DNA of 8,170 nucleotides from an uncultured Bacteroidales bacterium (GCA_937995875.1 CALKIW010000188.1:1-8170), one strand, 5' to 3'; numbered from the stretch's first letter, positions 1-6,706 are shown. Notes: generated from the sequence alone by a model not told the origin. Made by a program: numbers and translations.

Positions 1-354
1 GAAATGATAGGTACCGCTGGGCAGATTGTCGGCCAAATGCATATGTTCATGAAACATGGTCTCAAGCACATTGGTGTATTTGGCATCGGTCCACGTTTGG
101 TGTGCAGAAGCCGCACCGGCTTTCTGTTTGATGGCGACCTCGATTGATTTGATTTTGGTTGTGGAAACAATGCTACATTCTATGTGGAAGCCTTTGCCTG
201 CAGTGCCTTTCTTGGAATTGTCATGGCCGATTTCCACATTGCTGAATTTTACGTTTGCCACATCCGAATCATCATCGTCGCTGCATGAGGTGAGCGACAG
301 TGTAAACATACTGAAGAGCGCGATGGCTCCCAAAAAGATTTTGTTGTTCTTCAT
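1..354 (-). CDS. DUF4625-like surface lipoprotein, 3' end cut by window edge
   Basis: The 118 visible codons start at the ATG complementary to 352-354 and run off the left edge without a stop. Residues 1-23 are a lipoprotein signal peptide (MKNNK, hydrophobic core, then LTSC), with C24 as the predicted lipidated cysteine. C24 is followed by SDDDDS, an acidic run of the kind that directs Bacteroidetes lipoproteins to the cell surface. The rest resembles DUF4625 from memory: an N-terminal VEIGHDNSKKGTAGKGFHIE stretch, a short beta-rich core, and a His-rich FHEHMH...YHF segment near residues 101-118. That family has no assigned enzyme activity as far as I know. It lies 57 bp downstream of the TonB-dependent receptor on the same strand, so co-transcription is likely. 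The clustered histidines and the neighbours suggest a surface metal-binding or receptor-accessory role; this is inference. The family assignment is good but unchecked. Confidence 0.8.
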   Translation of the reverse strand, partial: MKNNKIFLGAIALFSMFTLSLTSCSDDDDSDVANVKFSNVEIGHDNSKKGTAGKGFHIECSIVSTTKIKSIEVAIKQKAGAASAHQTWTDAKYTNVLETMFHEHMHLADNLPSGTYHF

Positions 355-369
355 TTTTGTTGTTTCTGT

Positions 370-384
370 GAGGCGGTTACCTCA
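370..384 (-). other. small hairpin in the receptor-lipoprotein gap
   Basis: GAGG (370-373) and CCTC (380-383) can pair around a 6-base loop, flanked by one more T-A pair (369/384). It lies just upstream of the lipoprotein start. The stem is too short to call a terminator. It could stabilise or space the message between the two genes. Confidence 0.2.
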
Positions 385-392
385 AGTTTATA

Positions 393-411
393 AATAACTA
401 TTCAAGTTATT
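393..411 (-). terminator. possible weak hairpin after the receptor gene
   Basis: A perfect 7-bp stem, AATAACT (393-399) with AGTTATT (405-411) around a 5-base loop, sits directly after the receptor stop codon (412-414, minus strand). Read in the direction of transcription it is followed by only a short T-rich run (TTTAT). The stem is AT-rich and the next gene begins 57 bp away, so partial attenuation or a processing site is as likely as full termination. Confidence 0.3.
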
Positions 412-2580
412 CTAAAAATCTGCCGTGACCATCAGCGACACATTTCTTCCCGGCTCAGGTATGTAAATGAGTCTGTAGTAGCTGGTGTGGTCATAGTATT
501 TTCTGTTGAGCAGGTTGTCGGCATTGAGGCTCACCTTCAGTTTGCCGTGTCCGATCGGAAAAGCCTTTCCCGCCGTCATGTTGAGTGTGTAATAACCGGG
601 GGTCGGCTCTTCGGGCGGCACAATATCGTTCTGCGCACCCACAATGTGAACATTGAGAGCCACGAAGCCCTCTCTGTCGTGTTGCCTGTTGAACAGGTAC
701 TTCAGTCCGCCGTTTGCAGACCAAGGCGTAGAGAAAGGCAGCGTGTACCCCTTTTTCTCACCCGACTTTTGCTCTGCGTGAAGATATTCGCCCTGAGTTT
801 CAGCTTCCAGACAAGGCAATATCTTCCAATTTATCTTAACCTCAAAGCCATATCGCAACACGCGGCTCTGACTGTAGTTGTAGAGCTGCAATCCCTCATA
901 GAAGTGAGACGTGGGATTCATGTAGATATAGTTTGGAAAATAATTCAGGTATGGGTCCACCTGAACCTCCCATTTGTCATTGTTCCAGTTGATACCTGCA
1001 TCGAGTTGATACGATTCTTCGGGGTCGAGTCCGGAATTTCCTTTCTCATATCTGAATATATGATAGTTCACACCATCGGCACCCAGCTCCTTGGGAATGG
1101 GTATGCGGAAACTCTTGCCGATGTTGGCTTTGAACATCCAGTTACCCAATGCGTAATTCATGCCTGCAGACCACGTCAGACTGTTGAACGTGCGACTGAT
1201 ATTGCCCGACCGCTCTTTGTATGCCGAGTCAGTGTCGTTGATAGGCGTCAGATACCAATCGTTGTAACGGTGAATCTTGGTATGCGCATAGTCATAACGC
1301 ATCCCGACATTCACGGCAAGGTCTTTGTTGATGGCGAAACGGTCGTAGGCGTATGCGCCCAACGAGACCGTCTCAAAGTCGGGAATGATGAAGCCCCACC
1401 CCCGTCGGCGGTTGTGCTGATATTCTGCATTGACACCAGCTTTAAAATCATGTTTCCCAGCAATGGGTGCTGCCATTTCCAAATTTGCCGTATAGGTGTT
1501 TTTATTAAATTGTCGCTCCAAAGTGTTAGAGGGTTTGGGCATATATCCATGCGATACCGGCTCCGAAAATTCTTTTCTTACATTGTTCTGATAGGCCAAG
1601 ATACCCTTTAAAACCAATGGGCCGGCCTGATAAACCGAATGGCTCGACACCTTCAGATGGTTTACGCTCTGATAGGGCAAGTCTATGTCACGGCGCGAAC
1701 GGTCATAGTCGAGTTTTGAGTTTCTGATCTCCAACCCATGTGCATTGGCGAAGAATCCGCTCTTGGTATACGAATTGGAAAGCTGAAAATCGGTGCGCAG
1801 TCGATACCCCGTGTAGCCCAAAGTAAAGCTGCCGTCGAGCTCTTTGCCGGCCGTGTTGCGCAGGCGCTTGTCGTGCAGTCCTATGCGATAGGAATAGTAG
1901 GAGATGGTGTCGGTCGTAACCTTGTAGTCGGCATAGTCGATGGCTGTGAGGTTGGTGCGCCAGTAAAACCTTTTTCGGCGTCCTTCCATCTTGGCCGACA
2001 GTCCCAACGATTCGTTGTTGGAGCGTGCAAACAGCGACACTCTACCCTGAAACGGCTTGGTGGGGATATAGTTGGAGTAAAGGTTGATGACACCTCCTAT
2101 AGCGTCCGATCCATAGAGCAGTGCTGCCGGCCCCTTGATAATCTCTATACGATCGATGGCAAACTGGTCTATTTCCAACCCATGATCGTGTCCCCATTGT
2201 TGTCCTTCATGCTTAATGCCGTCTTCCGCCACCACCATACGATTGAATCCCAACCCTCTGATAATGGGTTTCGATTGTCCGGAGCCAATGCTCATGGCCT
2301 TTACACCGGGAATTCCCTGCAGGCTCTGCACGAGGCTTCCGGCAAAATTCGTGGTCAGATAGTCATGGTCGATCATCACGCTATTGACAGACGATTGCAT
2401 CTGAAAATCCCTTTTGTTGTTGCCAACGATTGTCACGCCCTGTAACGTCATACCGGTATCAACACATACGGTATCAGTAAACAATGGCGAGCCCTTCGTG
2501 TGGGCATTATGGCCGTGAGCCACAAAACCTTGTACGAGAGACGGTGACAACAGAACAAAAGTCATTAAAACTTTAGTCAT
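412..2580 (-). CDS. TonB-dependent outer-membrane receptor, probably for a transition metal (ZnuD-like)
   Basis: This 722-residue protein has the full layout of a TonB-dependent receptor. A signal peptide covers about residues 1-20. A His cluster at the mature N-terminus, HGHNAH, covers residues 22-27. A TonB-box-like TLQGVTIVG lies near 45-53. The plug spans about 55-172, with QSKPIIRGLGFNRMVV (102-117) and IDRIEIIKGPAALLYGSDAIGGVINL (split at 142-149 and 150-167). The beta-barrel follows, with NLLNRKYYDHTSYY near the end and a terminal Phe. It has no N-terminal carboxypeptidase-like domain, so it is not a SusC-type glycan importer. The plug carries GHDHG at 130-134. His-rich receptors of this general type import zinc or related metals, for example neisserial ZnuD. 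The His motifs and the Cys/His-rich small protein upstream support metal rather than siderophore or haem uptake. The start at 2580 gives a proper signal peptide. Metal identity is inferred. Confidence 0.92.
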   Translation of the reverse strand: MTKVLMTFVLLSPSLVQGFVAHGHNAHTKGSPLFTDTVCVDTGMTLQGVTIVGNNKRDFQMQSSVNSVMIDHDYLTTNFAGSLVQSLQGIPGVKAMSIGSGQSKPIIRGLGFNRMVVAEDGIKHEGQQWGHDHGLEIDQFAIDRIEIIKGPAALLYGSDAIGGVINLYSNYIPTKPFQGRVSLFARSNNESLGLSAKMEGRRKRFYWRTNLTAIDYADYKVTTDTISYYSYRIGLHDKRLRNTAGKELDGSFTLGYTGYRLRTDFQLSNSYTKSGFFANAHGLEIRNSKLDYDRSRRDIDLPYQSVNHLKVSSHSVYQAGPLVLKGILAYQNNVRKEFSEPVSHGYMPKPSNTLERQFNKNTYTANLEMAAPIAGKHDFKAGVNAEYQHNRRRGWGFIIPDFETVSLGAYAYDRFAINKDLAVNVGMRYDYAHTKIHRYNDWYLTPINDTDSAYKERSGNISRTFNSLTWSAGMNYALGNWMFKANIGKSFRIPIPKELGADGVNYHIFRYEKGNSGLDPEESYQLDAGINWNNDKWEVQVDPYLNYFPNYIYMNPTSHFYEGLQLYNYSQSRVLRYGFEVKINWKILPCLEAETQGEYLHAEQKSGEKKGYTLPFSTPWSANGGLKYLFNRQHDREGFVALNVHIVGAQNDIVPPEEPTPGYYTLNMTAGKAFPIGHGKLKVSLNADNLLNRKYYDHTSYYRLIYIPEPGRNVSLMVTADF

Positions 2581-2706
2581 TGTCGAAAATAAAAAATAGT
2601 AAATGTATGCAGCAGACCTATGCCAAACCAGTGATTGCTGTAAAATTATACCAATCCTTTGGCTCGGTGAACATATAGTTATCCCTTTCTTTGAATAGGG
2701 CTGCGA

Positions 2707-2730
2707 ATTTAAGGGAAAATTTCCTTAAAT
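2707..2730. repeat. 24-bp near-palindrome overlapping the stop of the small Cys/His protein gene
   Basis: Perfect 8-bp arms ATTTAAGG (2707-2714) and CCTTAAAT (2723-2730) flank an 8-bp AT-rich centre that is itself nearly symmetric. The right arm contains the stop codon (2725-2727, minus strand) of the small membrane protein. The receptor gene starts 127 bp further along the minus strand. It could be an attenuating hairpin between the two genes or a binding site for a dimeric regulator. The AT-rich stem and lack of a following T-run argue against a strong terminator. Confidence 0.5.
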
Positions 2731-3051
2731 ATGATAAGGGGGCGCCCGGAGGCTTACAATGGTGAGTTCTTCAAAGCTGTAACGAGCCTTGAAGAAGAAA
2801 ACTGCGACAATACTCGTCACTGCCAAGACGCAGTTGAACACAATGTTCTCGGCCTTGTTAAAAGAGAAAAAAGCAAAGTGACAGATTGAACAGCTATCGA
2901 CATTGTGGCTGGCAGCTTTCGTGTTGCAGTTTTCGGCAAGATCGTGAATGTTACAAACGTGAACGGCCTTGGTAACCATTGGCATCATAAAGAGTGCCAA
3001 CAGCAACCATGCGATGAAAGTCCGCTTCGTGTTATGTTTGTAATTATTCAT
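2725..3051 (-). CDS. small Cys/His-rich membrane protein preceding a metal-type TonB receptor
   Basis: With the start at 3051 this is a 108-residue protein. Residues 12-28 form a hydrophobic signal or anchor segment (FIAWLLLALFMMPMV). A compact Cys/His region follows: H31, C33, H36, C42, H49, then CSICH at 54-58. A second hydrophobic segment covers about 70-87, and the protein ends in SLRAPPYHI. This plan (short membrane protein, CxxC pair, terminal RAPP-like motif) recalls DUF2946-type proteins encoded beside copper or zinc receptors. That link is from memory and unverified. A longer in-frame start exists at 3138. I reject it because a -7 promoter element (3070-3077) lies inside the extension and the shorter form starts directly with a signal-like sequence. 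Metal handling at the envelope is the likely role. The receptor gene follows after 144 bp on the same strand. Confidence 0.65.
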   Translation of the reverse strand: MNNYKHNTKRTFIAWLLLALFMMPMVTKAVHVCNIHDLAENCNTKAASHNVDSCSICHFAFFSFNKAENIVFNCVLAVTSIVAVFFFKARYSFEELTIVSLRAPPYHI

Positions 3052-3069
3052 CAATTCAATATTTGGCTG

Positions 3070-3077
3070 CAAAAATA
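3070..3077 (-). promoter_or_regulatory. Bacteroidetes-type -7 promoter element for the metal-uptake cluster
   Basis: On the minus strand the sequence is TATTTTTG, an exact match to the Bacteroidetes -7 consensus TAnnTTTG. It lies 18 bp upstream of the ATG at 3051 and is preceded by a strongly AT-rich stretch (about 3085-3120). No clear TTTG -33 element is seen at the usual distance. Transcription would start about 10-15 bp before the ATG, giving a very short leader. Confidence 0.45.
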
Positions 3078-3604
3078 CAAGGTTTCCGTATATAAATAAA
3101 ATAATAACATAAAAATTAACCTTGTTTAGGATTTTCATTTTGCCGACGGATTCCCATTAACAAGAGTACAATGCTGTTGCCGGTGTCTTATGCTCACCCC
3201 ACACCATACCACTTTCCCACTCTTACCGCCTCTGTTGGTCTTTCCATCCAGTTACGTTTAGCACTTCCAACCTAAGGTTGCAACCAAGCTCTCTCTTTAT
3301 ATCATGGTAGACTCAATTATTGATATGAGAAGGGGCTGCTGCGTCCTTCGTATGTTCCGTTTATAGCTTTCACCATCTTCCTCTCTCCCGGAGATGACCA
3401 TGAACATCGCTTCTTGTAAAACCGTATTTTTCTTTACAAACACCCTTATAAAATTCGCTTATTTCAATATAACTTTGCTCTCGTCCGAAATTCGACAAAT
3501 TTGCGACAATTCGTAGTTTGTTGATTATCAACGCATTATACAAGAACGCCTTTCCGAAGCATATTTTGCAATTCGCGGTTGCATATCGAATGGCCGGGCG
3601 GGGA

Positions 3605-3692
3605 AGCCTTAACCGCAACGTCGATGAGCCTTATCCGCGTCGCCACTAAGGCTTAACCACACCACCGTCAAGCCTCCATCACGGTGTGTCGA
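3605..3692 (+). repeat. degenerate tandem repeat, four units of exactly 22 bp
   Basis: Units begin at 3605, 3627, 3649 and 3671. The first 12 bases of each are related: AGCCTTAACCGC, AGCCTTATCCGC, AGGCTTAACCAC and AGCCTCCATCAC. The remaining 10 bases vary. Relative to unit 1 the 12-base cores match at 11, 10 and 8 positions, so the array decays to the right. No unit is visible on either side. The period is close to two helical turns, so each core would face the same side of DNA. An inverted pair AAGCCTTA (3604-3611) / TAAGGCTT (3647-3654) is embedded in it. Confidence 0.65.
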
Positions 3693-3810
3693 AATTCAGA
3701 GCATACAAAACGGACCGTTTTCGGGTTGAGCGAGCGGACAGCAAGGCCAAAAACATAGCCCTTTTTGCGCTGGATGCCTCCAAAATAATCACCGAAAAAC
3801 AGGATTTTTA

Positions 3811-3846
3811 TTTTACACAAAAAAGGGATTCGGGAAGCGTGTAAAA
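3811..3846. repeat. 8-bp perfect inverted repeat, possible hairpin or operator
   Basis: TTTTACAC (3811-3818) and GTGTAAAA (3839-3846) are perfect reverse complements separated by 20 bp. A transcript would form an AT-rich hairpin with a large loop. As DNA the arm centres lie 28 bp apart. No gene end is nearby to make this a terminator. Function is unknown. Confidence 0.35.
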
Positions 3847-3857
3847 GGTTATCAAGT

Positions 3858-3989
3858 ATGCACCGGATTCATTCTATGAATGGGTGTTTGGTATTCGTTC
3901 GTATGATTTTAGGCATTTTCTTGGAGATTCTAAAAAAATCTTCCGACATTTGCCTAACATTTCTTGAAAGAGGTGTCGAGCGAAGATGA
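3858..3989 (+). CDS. doubtful 43-residue ORF
   Basis: The frame encodes 43 residues starting MHRIHSMNGCLVFVRM, with a moderately hydrophobic middle (ILGIFLEIL) and a basic end (ERR). It could be a small membrane-associated peptide, but no ribosome site, promoter or neighbour supports it. A hairpin (ATTCAT/ATGAAT, 3867-3881) lies in its first codons. The wording resembles short hypothetical proteins often predicted in Prevotella intergenic DNA, which may itself reflect a repeated non-coding element. Probably not a gene. Confidence 0.15.
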   Translation: MHRIHSMNGCLVFVRMILGIFLEILKKSSDICLTFLERGVERR

Positions 3990-4082
3990 CCGATTATCAT
4001 CATGGATTATCTAAATATTGACGACATCAACTTTTTAACGATTCCGCAAAATTTTTGATTCATCTAACACGTTGTTTTTACC

Positions 4083-5579
4083 ATGTCAAAGAAGAAAAAG
4101 AAAAAAGGAACTGTACAACAGCCAGCTCTGTCTCCCGCAAAATATCTGAAAGAGAAGGCTCGGTCATTAGCGATAGGCAAATGCTATGTTAGTGAAGATA
4201 TGCAGGCTTGCGGCGAAGGTAATGTCATTGTGACTCGCATGCACAAGAATGGTAAGGTGAGCATGGGCGTATTCCTTGTAGATATATTTTGTCTTGGCGT
4301 CAAGGATGCGTTCCACATGTTCCGTATGGAGGAATATGAATTTGAGCACTTGGAGGAGAAATTTGCCGCAACGAGAATCAGGGAATGTAGTTATGAAGAA
4401 GCTCACAACTGGATTTATGGTGCCATAGCCTTTGCGGAAGAAGGCGGTATCAAACCCCACCCCGGCTTTACACTTGCTCAATATCTTTTGGAAGAAGACA
4501 CGGACGATGTGCCGCTCATTGAATATGATTTTGGAAAAGACGGCAAACATTTACTTATCGCCAACAGCCAATCAGAAGCCAGCAAATATGTGCCCACACT
4601 GAAAAAGAATCTGGGCGACAATTTCGAGGTCTTTATCCGTGCAGAAGATGATGAAGATGAATATGACGAGATCGACCCCGATTTTTTTGATGATGATGAC
4701 GAATTGACATCATTCGACACGGATTGCAGTGATAGTCCCATGCTCAAATCTTATGGGCCGGATATGAAATATACTTATGTCCACCCTGACTATCCACAGA
4801 TATTGACTGTGGAAAACCAATGGGTGCTTGAGGAATTGCTTAAGCCGGAAAACGCACTTGGTCTGAAAGATGCAGTCATTGACAAAATGCTTGCCCTGCC
4901 GAAGGAGTCGTTGCGCAAAGATTTGGAGAATATCATCATGTTCTATATAGGTGTGACCTGTGATGAAATCCCACAAGAACTTGAAGAAAATTATACCGGA
5001 GTGGTGTCTAACGCAACCATGATGTTGGCTGAGGTTGCAAACGACAGCACCAGTTTAGACGTTGTCTTGGAATTGCTCAGACAGTCTCCCGACTTTTACG
5101 ACTATCATTTTGGAGACGCTGGACCAGAGATAGTGGTACCCACATTATATAAATTAGGACAGCACAGACTGGACGTGTTGATGGATTACCTGAAAGAAGA
5201 GGGACTTTACACCTATGCCAAGATAAACGTATTGAAGATTGGTGAGGAAGTAAACTTTCACAATCCGGACCGGCGTGAAGAAGTATTAGACTGGTATCAC
5301 CGGCTCATTCTTTTCGCCATTGATGCACTTCCCCAGTCTGTATGCTGTGACGCAGTAATCGCAGGATTCTTGGTGAATTATGCTGTTGATATGGGTGCAC
5401 GAGAACTTTTGCCCAGCCTTAAAGATTTGTTTGCTACTAATATGGTTGATATTGAGAGTTGCGGCAGTTGGGAATCCGTGAAACGTGAACTGAGCAATCC
5501 AGCCTTCCAATCTTACAGAGAAAATTCCGAACTGGATATTCACAAACGTTTTAAGCATCTCGCAGGAATGTTTAATTGA
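4083..5579 (+). CDS. unrecognised 498-residue protein with lysine run, acidic tract and helical C-terminal half
   Basis: I do not recognise a named family with certainty. The N-terminus is MSKKKKKKG, six consecutive lysines. Residues 16-95 form a compact domain (SPAKYLKEKARSLAIGKCYV, then VFLVDIFCLGVKDAF at 63-77) that I associate with an uncharacterised Bacteroidetes family. A strongly acidic linker lies at about 188-217 (EDDEDEYDEIDPD, then DDDDE). The C-terminal 240 residues are rich in paired helices (LDVVLELLRQ, VLMDYLKEEG, ELLPSLKDLF), suggesting a HEAT-like or DUF1186-like solenoid. There is no signal peptide or membrane segment, so it should be cytoplasmic. Opposite charge runs suggest binding to nucleic acid or protein partners; this is inference. 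Codon and base use is more AT-rich than in the three genes that follow. It ends 10 bp before the kinase-AraC fusion, so the two may share a transcript. No clear promoter was found. The start at 4083 is the first ATG of the frame. Confidence 0.85.
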   Translation: MSKKKKKKGTVQQPALSPAKYLKEKARSLAIGKCYVSEDMQACGEGNVIVTRMHKNGKVSMGVFLVDIFCLGVKDAFHMFRMEEYEFEHLEEKFAATRIRECSYEEAHNWIYGAIAFAEEGGIKPHPGFTLAQYLLEEDTDDVPLIEYDFGKDGKHLLIANSQSEASKYVPTLKKNLGDNFEVFIRAEDDEDEYDEIDPDFFDDDDELTSFDTDCSDSPMLKSYGPDMKYTYVHPDYPQILTVENQWVLEELLKPENALGLKDAVIDKMLALPKESLRKDLENIIMFYIGVTCDEIPQELEENYTGVVSNATMMLAEVANDSTSLDVVLELLRQSPDFYDYHFGDAGPEIVVPTLYKLGQHRLDVLMDYLKEEGLYTYAKINVLKIGEEVNFHNPDRREEVLDWYHRLILFAIDALPQSVCCDAVIAGFLVNYAVDMGARELLPSLKDLFATNMVDIESCGSWESVKRELSNPAFQSYRENSELDIHKRFKHLAGMFN

Positions 5580-5589
5580 TGAACAGCAC

Positions 5590-6678
5590 ATGAACTTCAT
5601 GCCATACGTTTTGAGCATTACCGGCTCCGACAACACCGGTGCTTCCGGAATACAAGCCGACATCAAGACCATATCGGCTTTAGGAGGCTATGCTCTGACG
5701 GCTCTTACCACAGTGACTGTGCAGGATGAACAGGGCATACACGACTTGCTCAACCTGCCGTGCGACATCGTTGTCAGGCAGGTAAGGGCCATCATAGAAG
5801 ACTGTCGGCCCAAAGCTGTGAAGGTGGGGATGGTGCGCGATGCCGACACCATTGCGGCCTTAAAAGATGAAATTGTGGGGTGCACTCACAAAGTGATGGT
5901 GCCGGGAATCGTGACTTCTCATGGCAAACAACTGATTGGCGACGAAGCCATCAGTGCATGGAAACAAAAACTCATTCCCGAAGCCACTGTGCTGCTCACA
6001 CGATGTAACGAAGCGGAAGTCTTACTGGGCAGACCCATTGTCTCAGATGACGACATACTGGAGGCGGCTCAACATTTTACCGACATGGGAGCACAGGCAG
6101 TGCTCATACGCGGCGGGCACCAGACCGAAGGCCGGCTCACCGCCGTACTGATGGCGGAGGAAAAGTATCAGTTTTTCAGTTCGCAAAACACTGAGGGATG
6201 GCAACGGCACGGCGTGGGCGGAGCACTGTCGGCAGCCATTGCCACGCACCTGGCTATGGGCAGCAACATCACAACAGCCATCAGCCGTGCCCACGACTAT
6301 CTGCACAGCCAAGTGGTGTATGCCGTAGACAGCAGCATTCAAGGACACCGACAAGCTGACCTCTACAACCAGTTCATGGCCCTCATCGCAACGCATTATC
6401 GTGAGGCTCACGACGTGGCGTTCTATGCCGATCGTCTCGCCATCACCCCCCGTTACCTCACACGCATCACGGCCACGATAGTGGAGAAAACGCCCAAACA
6501 GGTTATAGCCGACTACATCATGCGCGAGGCCTCTACCCTATTGGCTACGTCAAGACTTACCATCAGCGAAATCGCCACCAAGCTCGGCTATTCGTCACTC
6601 CCCGTGTTCAGTAAGTTTTTCAGTTCACATCAAGGCTGTTCGCCCGTAGAATACCGCAACCGGATGAGCCGCTTGTGA
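5590..6678 (+). CDS. ThiD/pyridoxal-kinase-like domain fused to AraC-type DNA-binding domain; kinase site degenerate
   Basis: Residues 5-255 match the ribokinase-fold vitamin kinases of the ThiD/PdxK group: VLSITGSDNTGASGIQAD (7-24), KVGMV (78-82), NEAEVLLGRP (140-149), VLIRGGH (171-177) and HGVGGALSAAI (207-217). Residues 265-362 form an AraC-family double helix-turn-helix, ending in ISEIATKLGYSSLPVF (325-340) and GCSPVEYRNR. Active ThiD and PdxK enzymes phosphorylate hydroxymethylpyrimidine or pyridoxal. Here the anion-hole motif HGTGC is HGVGG, so Gly211 replaces the catalytic Cys or Asp. The DPV motif is VPG (104-106), and TPN is altered to TRC (137-139). The protein is therefore probably a DNA-binding regulator that senses a B6 or thiamin-pyrimidine compound, not an active kinase. 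pdxST lies 99 bp downstream, which favours a B6 ligand. A second possible start at 5599 gives MPYVLSITGSD, closer to usual ThiD N-termini. The domain calls are firm; the ligand and loss of activity are inferred. Confidence 0.9.
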   Translation: MNFMPYVLSITGSDNTGASGIQADIKTISALGGYALTALTTVTVQDEQGIHDLLNLPCDIVVRQVRAIIEDCRPKAVKVGMVRDADTIAALKDEIVGCTHKVMVPGIVTSHGKQLIGDEAISAWKQKLIPEATVLLTRCNEAEVLLGRPIVSDDDILEAAQHFTDMGAQAVLIRGGHQTEGRLTAVLMAEEKYQFFSSQNTEGWQRHGVGGALSAAIATHLAMGSNITTAISRAHDYLHSQVVYAVDSSIQGHRQADLYNQFMALIATHYREAHDVAFYADRLAITPRYLTRITATIVEKTPKQVIADYIMREASTLLATSRLTISEIATKLGYSSLPVFSKFFSSHQGCSPVEYRNRMSRL

Positions 6679-6706
6679 TTTTCGGCACAATGTTTATCGA
6701 TTTGGG

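Larger units (their letters stand above)
3139..4082. other. gene-poor divergent intergenic region, about 0.9 kb
   Basis: Neither strand holds a convincing gene here. The largest open frame (3370-3618, minus, 82 codons) has an unremarkable translation with no signal, domain or start context. Structures present are an overlapping palindrome pair at 3269-3285 (AACCTAAGGTT and GGTTGCAACC), a four-unit 22-bp tandem repeat at 3605-3692, an 8-bp inverted repeat at 3811-3846, and a short hairpin at 3867-3881. The region separates the minus-strand metal cluster from the plus-strand gene at 4083, and I found no clear promoter for the latter. Parts of the translation feel familiar as recurrent short hypothetical proteins of Prevotella, so the stretch may be a multi-copy intergenic element; I cannot verify that. 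Confidence 0.6.

Noticed and set aside
487..1611. A 374-codon open frame on the plus strand opposite the receptor gene
   Set aside because: It is antisense to a clearly real TonB-dependent receptor, and its translation shows no domain or signal. It is a frame shadow, as is the plus-strand frame at 1738-2445.
2608..2642. Stem CAGCA/TGCTG upstream of the receptor start
   Set aside because: Only five or six pairs with a long loop. It is not convincing as a terminator or riboswitch.
2725..3138. Longer 137-residue form of the small Cys/His protein starting at 3138
   Set aside because: The extension is AT-rich, adds a second hydrophobic stretch before the signal segment, and contains the likely -7 promoter element at 3070-3077.
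3269..3285. Overlapping palindromes AACCTAAGGTT and GGTTGCAACC
   Set aside because: They are short and isolated, with no nearby gene or promoter. Listed only as part of the intergenic description.
3370..3618. 82-codon minus-strand frame in the intergenic region
   Set aside because: It has no recognisable domain, signal, promoter or start context, and its first codons fall in the 22-bp repeat array. It is more likely part of non-coding or repeated DNA.
3605..3692. CRISPR array
   Set aside because: The period is only 22 bp, the units are degenerate, there is no room for spacers of normal length, and no cas gene is present.
4002..4058. 18-residue ORF ahead of the gene at 4083, as a possible leader peptide
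   Set aside because: It has no codon bias toward any amino acid, no terminator/antiterminator pair after it and no start context.
5580..5640. TPP riboswitch controlling the ThiD-like gene
   Set aside because: The gap to the preceding gene is only 10 bp, and no THI-box-like sequence is visible there or in the pdxS leader.
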